A DNA stretch of 61,650 bases from Armatimonadota bacterium (GTDB lineage: Bacteria > Armatimonadota > JAAZEB01), in contig JAAZEM010000006.1 in assembly GCA_012512265.1 (NCBI GenBank), positions 1 through 61,650 on the forward strand. Direction: 5' to 3'. The notes below the pieces were generated by a model that worked only from the letters and a program-made list of their open reading frames with translations, did no database searches and was not told the DNA's origin. The number at the start of each line of letters is the position of its first letter. The stretch's first letter is position 1. Below, piece by piece: positions 53,115 through 61,650 of this stretch. A program made the position numbers and the translations under genes.

Positions 53115-54071
53115 TTAGCGCGCCTTTCGTTTCTTGCGCTTTTTGGGAATCGGGTAGCCAAAGCGCGCCAGCACGGACTCATCATCGCGCCAGTGCTCGC
53201 GCACCTTCACCCACAGATCCAGGAAGATCCGCTTGCCGAGCAGAGCCTCCGCCTGAGCCCGCGCCGCCTTCCCAATCTCGCGCAGCTTGTTGCCCCCCTG
53301 GCCGATCAGGATCTTCTTCTGGCTGTCGCGCTCCACGTAGAGCACCGCGCGCACATAGATCAAGTCCTCTGGGCGCGGCGCCATCTCCTCCACGATGACT
53401 GCCAGCGAGTAGGGGACCTCCTTCTGCGTCTGCAACAGCGCCTGCTCGCGCACCAATTCGGCGATCAGGAAAGAATCGGGATGATCCGACACCATCTCGG
53501 CCGGATAGTACATCGGCCCGATGGGGAGGAGTTCCTCCGTGCGCTGTAGCAGCCCCTGCGTGCCCGCCTCCTGAACGGCTGAGACCGCGATTGTGTCGCT
53601 GAAGCTGCCAAGAGCAGCATACTCTTCCCGGCGCTCGGCCAGTATCTCTTCCGTGATGAGGTCGATCTTATTCAGGACGAGCAGCGTCGGGGTTTCGATC
53701 GACTGGAGCAGCCGCAGCGCTTCTCGGTCGGCCTCCCGCGGGGGCAAGGATGCATCGACGACAAAGAGCACCACGTCCGCATCGGGGAGTGCTTCGCGCG
53801 CGGTGGCGAGCATATACTCTCCCAGGGCATCATGCGGCGCATGGATCCCCGGGGTATCGACAAAGACGAATTGCGCCGTCTTGGTCGTGAGCACGCCCGC
53901 GATGCGGTTGCGCGTGGTCTGTGGCTTCGGGGTGACGATCGCCACCTTCCGCCCGAGAATGGCATTGAGCAGCGTGGATTTTCCGACGTTGGGCCGCCCC
54001 CAGAGGAGTACAAAGCCAGATCGAAAGCGTTCGCCCTCCATCGCCATCGCCGATTCCACTGTGTGTTCCAT
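53115..54071 (-). CDS. era: GTPase Era
   Basis: Era is an essential GTPase that binds 16S rRNA in 30S assembly. The 318 residues have G1 GRPNVGKST (about 25-33), the PQTTR switch, DTPG (about 73), NKID (about 134), a SAVQEAG G5-like loop, and a C-terminal KH domain with ILIGQGGNKLREIG, ending in a Lys/Arg-rich tail. The ATG at 54071 is only eight bases past a TATAAT -10, so the mRNA is leaderless or nearly so; in-frame ATGs at 54047 and 54041 are alternatives. Confidence 0.96.
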   Translation of the reverse strand: MEHTVESAMAMEGERFRSGFVLLWGRPNVGKSTLLNAILGRKVAIVTPKPQTTRNRIAGVLTTKTAQFVFVDTPGIHAPHDALGEYMLATAREALPDADVVLFVVDASLPPREADREALRLLQSIETPTLLVLNKIDLITEEILAERREEYAALGSFSDTIAVSAVQEAGTQGLLQRTEELLPIGPMYYPAEMVSDHPDSFLIAELVREQALLQTQKEVPYSLAVIVEEMAPRPEDLIYVRAVLYVERDSQKKILIGQGGNKLREIGKAARAQAEALLGKRIFLDLWVKVREHWRDDESVLARFGYPIPKKRKKRKAR

Positions 54072-54079
54072 GCTTCCGC

Positions 54080-54108
54080 ATTATACCGGAGTCCTGGCGA
54101 TGGGTCAA
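54080..54108 (-). promoter_or_regulatory. sigma70 promoter of era
   Basis: Minus strand -35 TTGACC (54103-54108), 17-bp spacer, -10 TATAAT (54080-54085). Start ATG is eight bases downstream. Confidence 0.85.
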
Positions 54109-54127
54109 GCTGGCGGTCGGTGGTATC

Positions 54128-54149
54128 GCGCGGGGTTGACTCCCCGCGC
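54128..54149 (-). terminator. hairpin upstream of the era promoter
   Basis: GCGCGGGG/CCCCGCGC, 8-bp stem with a six-base loop. It may end the minus-strand transcript coming from the small gene at 54319. No U-tract. Confidence 0.4.
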
Positions 54150-54318
54150 TGCTTGTGAGCGAAGTCGTGTCGGGCTAGGCCGGGTTACACTCCCGACGCA
54201 AGCGCAGCGGCGTGGGATGGGAACGGCGCATTCGCGCGGAGACAAATCACCGTGCGCTGGGTAGCCCGCCCTCGCCATCCGTGCCCGTCCCCGTCATCCG
54301 TGGGATCGCCGCCGGCGC

Positions 54319-54537
54319 TCAGAACAGCTGATACTCCTTCCACTGGTATTCCAGATTGCCCTCGTCATCCTGGAAAGGCTGGATTCTGTTCTCGGCGACG
54401 AGCTCGGCGAGTGCTTCCTCCATGGCGCGCGCTGTGAACCCGGCGTCGGCGGCCAGCGCCTCGGGCGTGCCGCTGATTACCCCGTCGCGTTTCAGTCGGT
54501 CAACCAGATACTCCTTTGCTCTGCCCCGGTCATCCAT
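54319..54537 (-). CDS. small winged-helix-like protein, 72 residues
   Basis: The product starts MDDRGRAKEYLVDRLKRDGV and reads as a helix-turn-helix/winged-helix (GTPEALAADAGFTARAMEEA, LAELVAENRIQPF), ending in a Trp/Tyr-rich strand. ATG 54537 is preceded by GGAGGTGG; the longer frame upstream is Pro/Gly-rich. It follows the heme/siroheme genes on the same strand. A DNA-binding role is inferred only from its shape. Confidence 0.65.
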   Translation of the reverse strand: MDDRGRAKEYLVDRLKRDGVISGTPEALAADAGFTARAMEEALAELVAENRIQPFQDDEGNLEYQWKEYQLF

Positions 54538-54636
54538 CGCCCACCTCCGATCGGGATCTACCCCACCGGCTGGATGGCAGAAACCCGGGTTGGGGAGCGC
54601 CACGCCGGCGGATCGCTGGCAATGGATCCCGCCTGA

Positions 54637-56124
54637 CTATGCCGAAAAGTGGGCTACCACCGCATCAACCAGGCCGGGGATGGTGTGCTCGCCGGCTTCG
54701 ATGGCGACCTTGAGGCCGGCCGCGCGCGCCGTCTCGGCGGTGAGCGGCCCGATGACGGCGGCGGGAACCTGGGCCGCGAGGGCAGCGCCCAGGGCATCGA
54801 CAAAATGACGCACTGTCGAGGAGCTCGTGAAGGTGACCAAGTCCACGGTGCCGGCGCGGATCTGGGCTGCGATCTCATCCGCGGCCGCGGCATCGGGCAC
54901 TGTTTCGTAAACCGGGAGCACGCGCACCGTGGCGCCGCGCGCGGTGAGGCGCTCGGCAAGCACGGGGCGGGCCTGGCGCGCTGTGGGGATGAGAATCCGC
55001 TTGCCACGCGGATCCTCCGGGAAGTGGTCGGCCACCTCCTCGGCGACGAAGCGGGGTGGCACGTAGTCCACGCGCAACCCGCGCGCTTCGAGCGCCGCCG
55101 CCGTCGCGGGGCCGATGGCGCCCAGGCGCGCCGGACCGATGGCGCGCACATCACCGCCGCGAGACCAGATCCGGTCGAAGAAGCAGGCGACACCGTTGGC
55201 GCTGGTGAAGAGGAGCCAATCGTATCCGGCCACCTCCTCGTCCCACTCCAGGGGAACGATGCGGATGGTCGGAAACTCCACCACCTCGGCGCCGAGGCGC
55301 TCCAGGTGCGCCGCCAGATCGGAGGCCTGCGCCCGCGCCCGAGTCACCACAATCCGCCTGCCGAAAAGCGGCTGCGAGTCGAACCAGCGGAGAGGCTCGC
55401 GCAGGCAGACCACCTCGCCAACCACCGTCACGGCGGGCGGGCGGAGGCCGCTCTCTTGCACCCGGGCGGCGATATCGGCGAGGGTGCCGACCACCGTCTG
55501 CTGTTGCGGCGTGGTGCCCTGGTGGATCACCGCGACGGGTGTGCTCTCGGGGCGACCGTGCGCGATCAGCTTCGCGACGATCTGAGGCAGGTTCTCGACG
55601 CCCATCAAGAAGACGAGCGTGTCTGCGGCCGTGGAGAGGTGCTCCCAGCGGAGGGAAGAGTGTGGTTTGGATGGATCCTCATGGCCGGTGATCACGGCGA
55701 AGCTGGAGGCCACCCCGCGGTGGGTTACCGGAATCCCCGCGTAAGCCGGCACGGCGATGGCGGAGGTGACCCCCGGCACCACAGCAAAGGGGATGCCTGC
55801 CGCGTGGAGTGCCGCGGCCTCCTCGCCACCGCGACCAAAGACGTAGGGGTCGCCGCCCTTCAACCGGCAGACCAGCTTGCCCTCTCTCGCGCGCGCGATG
55901 AGAAGCAGGTTGATCTCCTCCTGGGGCAGGGCATGACGCCCGGCCTCCTTGCCCACGTAAACGCGCTCGGCATCCGGGCGCGCGTGGGCTAGAAGTCGCT
56001 GGCTGGCCAGACGGTCGTAGACCAGGCAATCGGCGGTCTGGATGCACTCCAGGCCGCGGCAGGTGATCAGCCCCGGATCGCCCGGGCCGGCGCCGACGAG
56101 ATAGACGAAGCCGTTCTCACGCAT
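54637..56124 (-). CDS. cobA-hemD: fused uroporphyrinogen-III C-methyltransferase / uroporphyrinogen-III synthase
   Basis: The N-terminal half (to about residue 245) is SUMT/Cob[57 protein letters not shown], methylating uroporphyrinogen III toward siroheme/cobalamin. The C-terminal half (about 255-495) is HemD, closing hydroxymethylbilane to uroporphyrinogen [59 protein letters not shown] 56124 overlaps the last 8 bases of hemC, so translation is coupled. Only the front part of the 601-residue open frame is discarded as hemC shadow. Confidence 0.93.
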   Translation of the reverse strand: MRENGFVYLVGAGPGDPGLITCRGLECIQTADCLVYDRLASQRLLAHARPDAERVYVGKEAGRHALPQEEINLLLIARAREGKLVCRLKGGDPYVFGRGGEEAAALHAAGIPFAVVPGVTSAIAVPAYAGIPVTHRGVASSFAVITGHEDPSKPHSSLRWEHLSTAADTLVFLMGVENLPQIVAKLIAHGRPESTPVAVIHQGTTPQQQTVVGTLADIAARVQESGLRPPAVTVVGEVVCLREPLRWFDSQPLFGRRIVVTRARAQASDLAAHLERLGAEVVEFPTIRIVPLEWDEEVAGYDWLLFTSANGVACFFDRIWSRGGDVRAIGPARLGAIGPATAAALEARGLRVDYVPPRFVAEEVADHFPEDPRGKRILIPTARQARPVLAERLTARGATVRVLPVYETVPDAAAADEIAAQIRAGTVDLVTFTSSSTVRHFVDALGAALAAQVPAAVIGPLTAETARAAGLKVAIEAGEHTIPGLVDAVVAHFSA

Positions 56125-57073
56125 CCTGGATTCCCCTCTGGGAATGCATCTCCTGAAGGATCTCCTGGCCGCCGGTCGCGAGGAGGCGCGCGCCCAAGGC
56201 AGCACCGAGTCCTTCCGGATCGTCCGGCGATCCAGTCTGGATCTCGCGAACCAGCCGGGTTCCGTCCGGGGCGGCGATGGCACCCTGGAGGACGAGCGCC
56301 GTTCCCTCGATGCGCGCGAGGCCGCCCACCGGCACGGCGCAGCCACCGCCGAGCGCCCGGAGAAGAGCGCGCTCCGCGGTGACGCAGCAGCGGGTCTCAG
56401 AGTCCTCGAGGGGCTGCAACAGCGTGAGCGTTGACTCGTCATCGGCGCGGCATTCGATGGCGAGTGCTCCCTGGCACACGGCGGGAAGGGAGATCTCCTC
56501 GGGCAACCGTGCCGAGATCCGTTCCGCCAGCCCCAGGCGGATCAGGCCTGCCGCCGCGAGGATGATGGCATCCATCGCTCCCTCATCCAGCTTGCGCAGG
56601 CGCGTATCCACGTTGCCGCGGAGGTCGCAGAAGCGGAGGTCGGGGCGGTGGTGGCGAAGCTGGGCCTGACGGCGGAGGCTGGAAGAGCCGACCAGGGCGC
56701 CCTCGGGCAGGGGAATGCCCGCCTTAAGAGGGGCCGGCTCATCGCGGAGGACCAGCACATCGAGGGGGTCCTCCCGAGGGGGTACCGCGCCCACGACGAG
56801 GCCATCCGGGATGTCGGCCGGCAAGTCCTTCATCGAGTGGACGGCCAGGTCGGCCTCGCCATTGAGAAGCGCGTTTTCGATCTCTTTGACGAAGACGCCG
56901 CGCTGGCGAAAGCCGTGAAGGGGGATCTCCTGGTGCGCGTCCGCCAGCGTCTTGATGATGTGCGTTTCCACCTTCAGGTTCGGGTGGTGCATGGTGAGGC
57001 GCTCGGCGACCCAGGCGGCCTGGGTGCGTGCCAGGGCGCTGCCCCGGGTGGCTATTCGGATCGTCTGCTGCAT
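56117..57073 (-). CDS. hemC: porphobilinogen deaminase (hydroxymethylbilane synthase)
   Basis: HemC joins four porphobilinogens using a dipyrromethane cofactor. The 318 residues contain [58 protein letters not shown] and [15 protein letters not shown], whose Cys holds the cofactor. ATG 57073 follows GGGGGGAGAGG. It overlaps the cobA-hemD start, and the porin gene lies 28 bases upstream on the same strand. Confidence 0.95.
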   Translation of the reverse strand: MQQTIRIATRGSALARTQAAWVAERLTMHHPNLKVETHIIKTLADAHQEIPLHGFRQRGVFVKEIENALLNGEADLAVHSMKDLPADIPDGLVVGAVPPREDPLDVLVLRDEPAPLKAGIPLPEGALVGSSSLRRQAQLRHHRPDLRFCDLRGNVDTRLRKLDEGAMDAIILAAAGLIRLGLAERISARLPEEISLPAVCQGALAIECRADDESTLTLLQPLEDSETRCCVTAERALLRALGGGCAVPVGGLARIEGTALVLQGAIAAPDGTRLVREIQTGSPDDPEGLGAALGARLLATGGQEILQEMHSQRGIQDA

Positions 57074-57101
57074 CCTCTCCCCCCTGTTTACGGCCGTCCG
57101 T

Positions 57102-58124
57102 TCAGAAGGAGTACTGGGTCTGGAAGATGCCCGCGGTCGCTGTCTGCCGGCCAAGCGATGTGGTGACGCGAGGAAACTCCAGAGCACCGGTCAGGCGCAG
57201 GTGCTCGTCGAATTGATAGGCGAGCGCGAACGCCGCCCCACGCTCCTCGCCGGTGTTGCCAGCGACGCCAACATTGTCAATATCCGGGTCGAAGGAGGAG
57301 TAGCGTGCGCCCACGAGCCACCCGCCCCCCAGGGGGCGGTCATACTCGATGTACCATGTGCGCGGCGTGGTGTGCGATGTGGCAGTGGCCGCATCCCGCC
57401 CGGTGGCAAACTCGGCGGTGAACTCGCCGCCGAAGGAGGGCGTTACCTTCGCGCCGATCCCCCAGATGCTGTGCTGGCGGTCTACGCCGGCGATCACCTG
57501 GTTGCTGATGCGTCCGGAGAGGGCCGCCTCCAAGGATCCGAAGCGGCGCTTGATGCGCGCGTAGAACTCCTTGCTGCGATTAGGATCGGCGTCAGCAAGC
57601 CCCGGCCCATTGACGACCGCGAGATCTGCCTGCGTGCGCCCCATCTCAAAAGAGAGGCGTAGGCCCACATCGCGCAGATCGGGGAAGAGCGCGAGACCAA
57701 CCGTATCCTCCACGAAGCCCACGGGTAGCTCGGGAAAGAGATTCTGGCGCGAGCTGCTCGGCACGGCATACCCGAATGGTATCTGGAACTGTCCTACCCA
57801 GAAGGTGAATGGCCCGCGCGCCTGGCCGATGTGGAAGGGGATTTGCACGTAGGCATCGCGGATTACGGGACCCGTGCGCGCCGTGCCCTCGAGCTCCACC
57901 ACGAAGCGAGCGATCTCCGTCGCGTGCCGGAAGCGAACCCGCGCCCGGCGTATCGTGAAGGTGCTCCCCTCAATATCGTACACTCCGGAAGGCCGCTCGG
58001 TGATGACCGCGCGTGCCTGGAGATAGCCATCGATCACTACGCGCTCTTCTGGGGCCGCGCCGGCCGGAGCAACGAGCGTAGCAGCCAGAAGGGCAATGAA
58101 GGCGCACTTGCTGACTCTTCGCAT
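57102..58124 (-). CDS. phosphate-selective porin O/P-like outer-membrane protein
   Basis: The 340-residue product has a signal peptide ([13 protein letters not shown]) and then beta-strand repeats: [69 protein letters not shown], ending in an aromatic Phe (FQTQYSF), as barrels do. [12 protein letters not shown] is characteristic of OprO/P-like porins. It leads into hemC; whether co-regulation with heme synthesis is meaningful is unknown. Confidence 0.85.
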   Translation of the reverse strand: MRRVSKCAFIALLAATLVAPAGAAPEERVVIDGYLQARAVITERPSGVYDIEGSTFTIRRARVRFRHATEIARFVVELEGTARTGPVIRDAYVQIPFHIGQARGPFTFWVGQFQIPFGYAVPSSSRQNLFPELPVGFVEDTVGLALFPDLRDVGLRLSFEMGRTQADLAVVNGPGLADADPNRSKEFYARIKRRFGSLEAALSGRISNQVIAGVDRQHSIWGIGAKVTPSFGGEFTAEFATGRDAATATSHTTPRTWYIEYDRPLGGGWLVGARYSSFDPDIDNVGVAGNTGEERGAAFALAYQFDEHLRLTGALEFPRVTTSLGRQTATAGIFQTQYSF

Positions 58125-58486
58125 CCCAATCCTCTCTCCAGATGCCGCGGGGGGCGCTCTTCCGGTCGGGCGGCGTGCCGTTCCTGGGGGGTGTTGGCAC
58201 CCCGAAGCAGTTCCCCGAAAGCGCGCGCATATTCCACCAGGCGTGCTGCCTGCACGCGGCCTCCTCTACCGAGGAGCGCGATCCCTCGTGCCTCCCCGGA
58301 AGTTGCCCGAGCGCCTGTTTTCACGGGGGTGATACTTTTCGGGGAGCTGAAACGCCCGGTGGGGCGCAGGCATTATACCACAAATCGGAGCGTTCGGGGA
58401 ACGCGCGCGTGGAGGCCGCCACGCGGTTGGCATGGTTTTTGCGCCAAGGTGGTTGCTCGCCGGATCTGGCAAGGAGCGCAGCCACG
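58125..58486. other. divergent intergenic region between the porin and PRODH-like genes
   Basis: No gene or RNA seen. It holds an extended -10 (58372-58380) for the minus-strand porin gene. The plus-strand open frame here is Cys/Ser/Gly-rich noise in front of the PRODH-like start. Confidence 0.5.
58372..58380 (-). promoter_or_regulatory. possible extended -10 promoter of the porin gene
   Basis: Minus-strand TGG-TATAAT about 250 bases upstream of the porin ATG; no clear -35. The leader would be long. Confidence 0.4.
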
Positions 58487-59443
58487 ATGGGAGATCGCAA
58501 ATCGAAGGCGGGAGTTTCGGGATCGAGCGACCGCCGCTCGCCAGAAGGGATGAAGGCGCGTTTGCGCGATGCCCTGTGGACGGTGTGGATGCCGGTGGCC
58601 CATATCGCGGCGAAGGGGTACGTCGCCGGGCCTCACCTCACCGATGCCCTGCGCGTGAGCGAGATGCTCGCACGCCGCGAGTTTGGCGTGACCCTCTGTC
58701 CCTGGAACTCGCCCGATACCCCGGCTGAGCAAGTCGCCGAGACGTATCACGCGGCGCTCAGGGGCGTTCCATCTGGCGCGCTCGATTGGTACCTCTCCAT
58801 CAAGGCGCCTGAAATCGACTACTCGCTCCAGCTCACCCAGACGGTGGTCGCCGCAGCCGGGCAGCTTGGGATCGGGGTCCACTTCGATTCCCACGGCCCG
58901 GAGACCGCCGATCCCACGTTTGATCTGGTGGAGCGGTTGCTGCCGGGCGCTTCTCCACTGGGGTGCACCCTGCCGGGGCGATGGGAGCGGAGCCTGCGAG
59001 ACGCGGAGCGCGTTCGCGAGTGGGGCGTGCGCGTGCGGGTGGTAAAGGGCCAGTGGCGAGAGCCAGGCCGGCGCGAGCGCGACCCACGCCTGGGTTGCCT
59101 GGAGGTCATCGAGTGCCTTGCCGGGAATGCCCAGCGCGTGGCGGTAGCCTCCCATGATCCCGTGCTGGTGCGCGATGGGTTGACCCGGCTGCTCAAGGCG
59201 GGAACGCCATGCGAGCTGGAGCTCCTCTTCGGGCTCCCGATGGTGCCAGTGTTGAACGTGGCGCGCGAGCTGGGGGTGGGCGTCCGGGTATACGTGCCCT
59301 ACGGGCATGCGTGGCTTCCCTACTGCTTCACACAGATGGCACGAAACCCGCGCATCCTCTGGTGGCTGATCCGCGACATGACGTTCCGGCGGTCGGCTCG
59401 GGCCCTCGCGGCCGGGATGGGCGCGGCATCCGGCCCGGCGTAG
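58487..59443 (+). CDS. proline dehydrogenase-like flavoprotein
   Basis: The 318-residue TIM-barrel protein matches the PRODH pattern: LSIKAPEIDYSL, GVHFDSHGPETADPTFDLVE, VRVVKGQWREP, RVAVASHDPVLVRDGL, ELELLFGLPM and VRVYVPYGHAWLPYCFTQMA, with the usual FAD-contact Lys and His. PRODH oxidises proline to pyrroline-5-carboxylate. The final RRxxEN block of classical PRODH is changed to TQMARN, and no P5C dehydrogenase is adjacent, so the substrate may differ. ATG 58487 has AAGGAG upstream; ATG 58550 would skip a polar head. Confidence 0.78.
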   Translation: MGDRKSKAGVSGSSDRRSPEGMKARLRDALWTVWMPVAHIAAKGYVAGPHLTDALRVSEMLARREFGVTLCPWNSPDTPAEQVAETYHAALRGVPSGALDWYLSIKAPEIDYSLQLTQTVVAAAGQLGIGVHFDSHGPETADPTFDLVERLLPGASPLGCTLPGRWERSLRDAERVREWGVRVRVVKGQWREPGRRERDPRLGCLEVIECLAGNAQRVAVASHDPVLVRDGLTRLLKAGTPCELELLFGLPMVPVLNVARELGVGVRVYVPYGHAWLPYCFTQMARNPRILWWLIRDMTFRRSARALAAGMGAASGPA

Positions 59444-59473
59444 CGCGCTGCGCGGCGGTGAACGGAGGGAAAC

Positions 59474-60634
59474 GTGGCGAAGAAGCCGGTTGATGGGGTA
59501 GTGCCGGGAGGGCCTATCTTCGAGTGCGTCACCACCGCCGAGCGCCTGGGCGAGCTGGAGAGCGCGTGGGACGCGCTCCATGCGCGCAGTCCGGGGGCCC
59601 ACCTGTTTCAGAGCTACCCGTGGGTCTCGTCCTGGATCCGGCATCGTCCGGAAGGCCGGCCTCTGGTCCTCACCGCAAGGCGGGACGACCGCCTCACCGC
59701 GGCGCTGGCGCTCTGCGCACACGATGTCGGCCCGGTGGCGTTCGGGATCCGCACGCTGCGTGTGGCCACGGATTACTCGGATTTTTGCGACGCGCTTTCT
59801 GATCCCGACTACCCGGAGGATCTGCCGGCCGCCTGGGCCAACTTCCTCGGGCACGCGCCCTGGAATGTGATCGACCTCCACTACGTGCGCCCGGGATCGG
59901 CCCTGGCTTCGCTGTGCGATCAGGTCCCCCACGCATGGCGGATCCATCGCGCGCAGCAAGACGTGGCGCCTTATCTGGACCTATCGATCGACTGGCGCGA
60001 GACAGTGGGGAAGGGGCACCGGTCGGATTGGCTACGGCGCCGCCGGCGTCTCGAGGAGCGGGGCGGTTTGGCACTGACGAGAGCTCAGACCCCGGCGGAG
60101 ATTGACGCGCTCCTGGAGGAGTTCGCACGTTTCCATATTGAGCGATGGCGGGCAAAGGGCGAGACCAGCGCCTACTCCTTCCAGGAGACGCGCGAGTTCC
60201 TGCGTGATGTCTGCCACGGCCTGCAACGCCGAGGCCAGCTGCGGCTGTACCGATTGGCGGCAGGTGGCGATACCGTCAGCATTGGGATCTACACGCTGTT
60301 TGGGTCGCGCTTGATGCCCTACTCGTATGTCTTCGCACCGGAGTACGCCCGGTTCAGCCCGATCCACCTGCTGATCCTATCGGTTGTGGAGGAGATCCAG
60401 GGGCAGGGCCTCGCAGAGGAGCATGACTTCGGGCGAGGAGACGAAGAGTATAAGCTCTCGTGGACGCAGAAGGTGCGCCCTTTGGAGCGGATTGTCATCG
60501 CCCGGCGCTCTCTTCGCGGGCGACTGGCTTGGTGGTGGGCGGTGGAAGCCAAACCGGCGCTGTGGCGCCACCCGCGTCTTCACGTCGCGGTGCGAGAGAT
60601 GAGGACGCGGCTCCGGCGGTACCGGAGGGGGTGA
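59474..60634 (+). CDS. FemAB/GNAT-like acyltransferase (CelD/BioF2 type)
   Basis: The 386 residues show FQSYPWVSSWIRH near the N-terminus, a central polar region, and the duplicated-GNAT-type C-half (VSIGIYTLFGSRLMPYSYVF, APEYARFSPIHLLILSVVEE, HDFGRGDEEYKLSWTQ). Such proteins act in exopolysaccharide or peptidoglycan modification. GTG 59474 follows GGAGGG. It lies 30 bases after the PRODH-like gene and 39 bases before a GT2 gene, suggesting an envelope-glycan operon. Confidence 0.85.
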   Translation: MAKKPVDGVVPGGPIFECVTTAERLGELESAWDALHARSPGAHLFQSYPWVSSWIRHRPEGRPLVLTARRDDRLTAALALCAHDVGPVAFGIRTLRVATDYSDFCDALSDPDYPEDLPAAWANFLGHAPWNVIDLHYVRPGSALASLCDQVPHAWRIHRAQQDVAPYLDLSIDWRETVGKGHRSDWLRRRRRLEERGGLALTRAQTPAEIDALLEEFARFHIERWRAKGETSAYSFQETREFLRDVCHGLQRRGQLRLYRLAAGGDTVSIGIYTLFGSRLMPYSYVFAPEYARFSPIHLLILSVVEEIQGQGLAEEHDFGRGDEEYKLSWTQKVRPLERIVIARRSLRGRLAWWWAVEAKPALWRHPRLHVAVREMRTRLRRYRRG

Positions 60635-60673
60635 GCGTCCGAAGCGGGACAACCTCTTGGAGGGGCGGCGGAA

Positions 60674-61633
60674 ATGTCACTAGTCAGCATCGTGATCCCG
60701 ACGCACAACTGCGCTGAGTACCTCGGCGGCGCGATTCGCTCTGCCTTGCGGCAAACGCACCGCCACATCGAGGTCATCGTGGTGGATGATGGCTCGACGG
60801 ACGACACGGCTCAAGTGGTCCGGGCGTTTGGTGACGCCGTGCGCTATCTCTACCAGCCGAACGCTGGCCCGTCTGCCGCGCGCAACCTGGGCCTGGCGCA
60901 TGCCCGGGGCGAATATGTGGCCTTCCTCGATGCCGATGATGAAGTGCGCCCGGAGTGGGTGACGATGCTGCGCAAGTCACTCCACGCATCAGCCTTCAAA
61001 GCGCGCTTCGCGGTCTGCGATGCCTGGCTATGGGACGGCGTGAACTGCATCGACCGCTACCGAGTTTCCGAGCCGCCGTCCGGATTGCGCGGGATGGACC
61101 GGCTGCTGGATGACAACCGGCCCTATGTGGCGATACTGGCCCCTCGGGATCTGCTCCAATCCGTGGGGGGCTTCCGGCAAGGCCTGTGGGTGAACGAGGA
61201 CTTCGATCTGTGGCTGCGCCTTCTTGTGGGGGGATACGGCTATTCCTTCGTGGCGGAGCCGCTCTACCTATACCGCGTGCGCCAGGAGAGCCTAAGCGAT
61301 GATTGTCGCCGGCGGCTGGAAGCCGCGTGTGGGCTCTATCGCGAAGCGTTGGCAACGATGCCCCTCAGCCTGGGCCAGCGTCGCCGGATGGCCTACCTTC
61401 TCTGGCGCGAACGCGCGCGCGTCTCGTGGTTCGATGCCCAGGCGGCGCGTTCGAAAGGGAAGCGCATCCGATGGGCGGTGCATGCCGCGGAGAGCGCCTC
61501 GGCGCAGGCTGTGCGCCTTCTTCTCCGCCCCCACTTCACCCTGCAACGCGCATGGCGTAGAGCGAGCGAGAGAGGCTCCATGTGCCAATGCGCATTGAGT
61601 GTTCTCACTTCGCGGCCGGGCGGCAACGCATAG
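60674..61633 (+). CDS. GT2-family glycosyltransferase
   Basis: The 319 residues have the GT-A start SLVSIVIPTHNCAEYL, VIVVDDGSTDDTAQVV, NAGPSAARNLGLAHARGEYV, FLDADDEV (DxD-like metal site) and a later NEDFDLWLRLL acceptor-side motif. It adds a sugar to a growing polysaccharide from a nucleotide-sugar donor; acceptor unknown. ATG 60674 with GGAGG upstream. The gene ends 17 bases before the window edge. Confidence 0.92.
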   Translation: MSLVSIVIPTHNCAEYLGGAIRSALRQTHRHIEVIVVDDGSTDDTAQVVRAFGDAVRYLYQPNAGPSAARNLGLAHARGEYVAFLDADDEVRPEWVTMLRKSLHASAFKARFAVCDAWLWDGVNCIDRYRVSEPPSGLRGMDRLLDDNRPYVAILAPRDLLQSVGGFRQGLWVNEDFDLWLRLLVGGYGYSFVAEPLYLYRVRQESLSDDCRRRLEAACGLYREALATMPLSLGQRRRMAYLLWRERARVSWFDAQAARSKGKRIRWAVHAAESASAQAVRLLLRPHFTLQRAWRRASERGSMCQCALSVLTSRPGGNA

Positions 61634-61650
61634 GAAGGCAGTAGGGTCAG

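Noticed and set aside
1-61650. CRISPR arrays, insertion sequences, rRNA, tmRNA, RNase P RNA, riboswitches
   Set aside because: No regularly spaced repeats, transposase-like frames, terminal inverted repeats or recognisable RNA motifs were seen; only the two tRNA-Gly genes were found.

Overview
The window is 61.6 kb of high-GC (about 63-66 % by eye) bacterial chromosome, densely packed with genes on both strands. Several traits together suggest a Gram-negative-type, carbohydrate-degrading environmental bacterium, possibly Armatimonadota or a neighbouring phylum. They are secreted polysaccharide-active enzymes, a copper-amine-oxidase-N/Ig-like surface protein, a pseudopilin-like protein, two outer-membrane beta-barrels, and PIG-L and ROK genes. 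The phylum is inference; no rRNA gene is present. Promoters of the form TTGACN-17 bp-TATAAT recur and support a standard housekeeping sigma factor.

Layout. 1-4.5 kb: a frameshifted membrane protein with a cysteine cluster, a biotin-carrier-like protein lacking its biotinyl lysine, a pseudopilin-like protein, accC, nusB and a TlyA-type rRNA methyltransferase. 4.7-10.7 kb: a giant DUF4011/SF1-helicase/Vsr-like nuclease gene resembling a defence protein, split by one extra C in a C-run. 10.8-13.2 kb (minus): a receiver-GAF-histidine kinase and a tandem STAS protein. 13.4-20.9 kb (minus): a secreted GH20 hexosaminidase and a 1443-residue protein of unknown function. 21-26.5 kb (minus): a small ORF, a GT39-like membrane glycosyltransferase and mutS, with a decayed polX remnant upstream of mutS. 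27.2-30.6 kb (plus): an ASKHA/ROK-like protein, a PIG-L deacetylase and a ROK sugar kinase.

30.8-34.7 kb (minus): a secreted beta-helix protein, then galU with a glucuronokinase-like GHMP kinase. 35.0-36.1 kb: an ECF sigma factor with a near-consensus promoter, and two tRNA-Gly genes with their own promoter and terminator. 36.3-43.8 kb: a Wzx-type flippase, then a Tat-exported beta-helix protein, a secreted WD40 protein and a heparinase II/III-like lyase. 43.9-48.7 kb: a YihY membrane protein, a copper-amine-oxidase-N/Ig-like surface protein, a small membrane protein and a beta-barrel. 48.7-54.1 kb: an inositol-monophosphatase-like enzyme, a phage-type zinc-ribbon protein, a Gfo/Idh/MocA oxidoreductase, a small membrane protein, an ICMT-like methyltransferase and era. 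54.3-58.1 kb (minus): a small winged-helix-like protein, cobA-hemD fusion, hemC and a porin. 58.5-61.6 kb (plus): a proline-dehydrogenase-like protein, a FemAB/GNAT-like acyltransferase and a GT2 glycosyltransferase.

How they fit together. Many genes serve breakdown and rebuilding of amino-sugar and uronic-acid polymers: GH20, heparinase-like lyase, beta-helix proteins, PIG-L, ROK, Gfo/Idh, glucuronokinase and GalU. Others serve envelope polysaccharide export and assembly (flippase, GT39, GT2, FemAB-like). The most unusual items are the lysine-less biotin carrier beside accC, the large frameshifted helicase-nuclease with an apparent transglutaminase-like front end, the unrecognised 1443-residue protein, the polX relic beside mutS, and apparently leaderless transcripts for gh20 and era.
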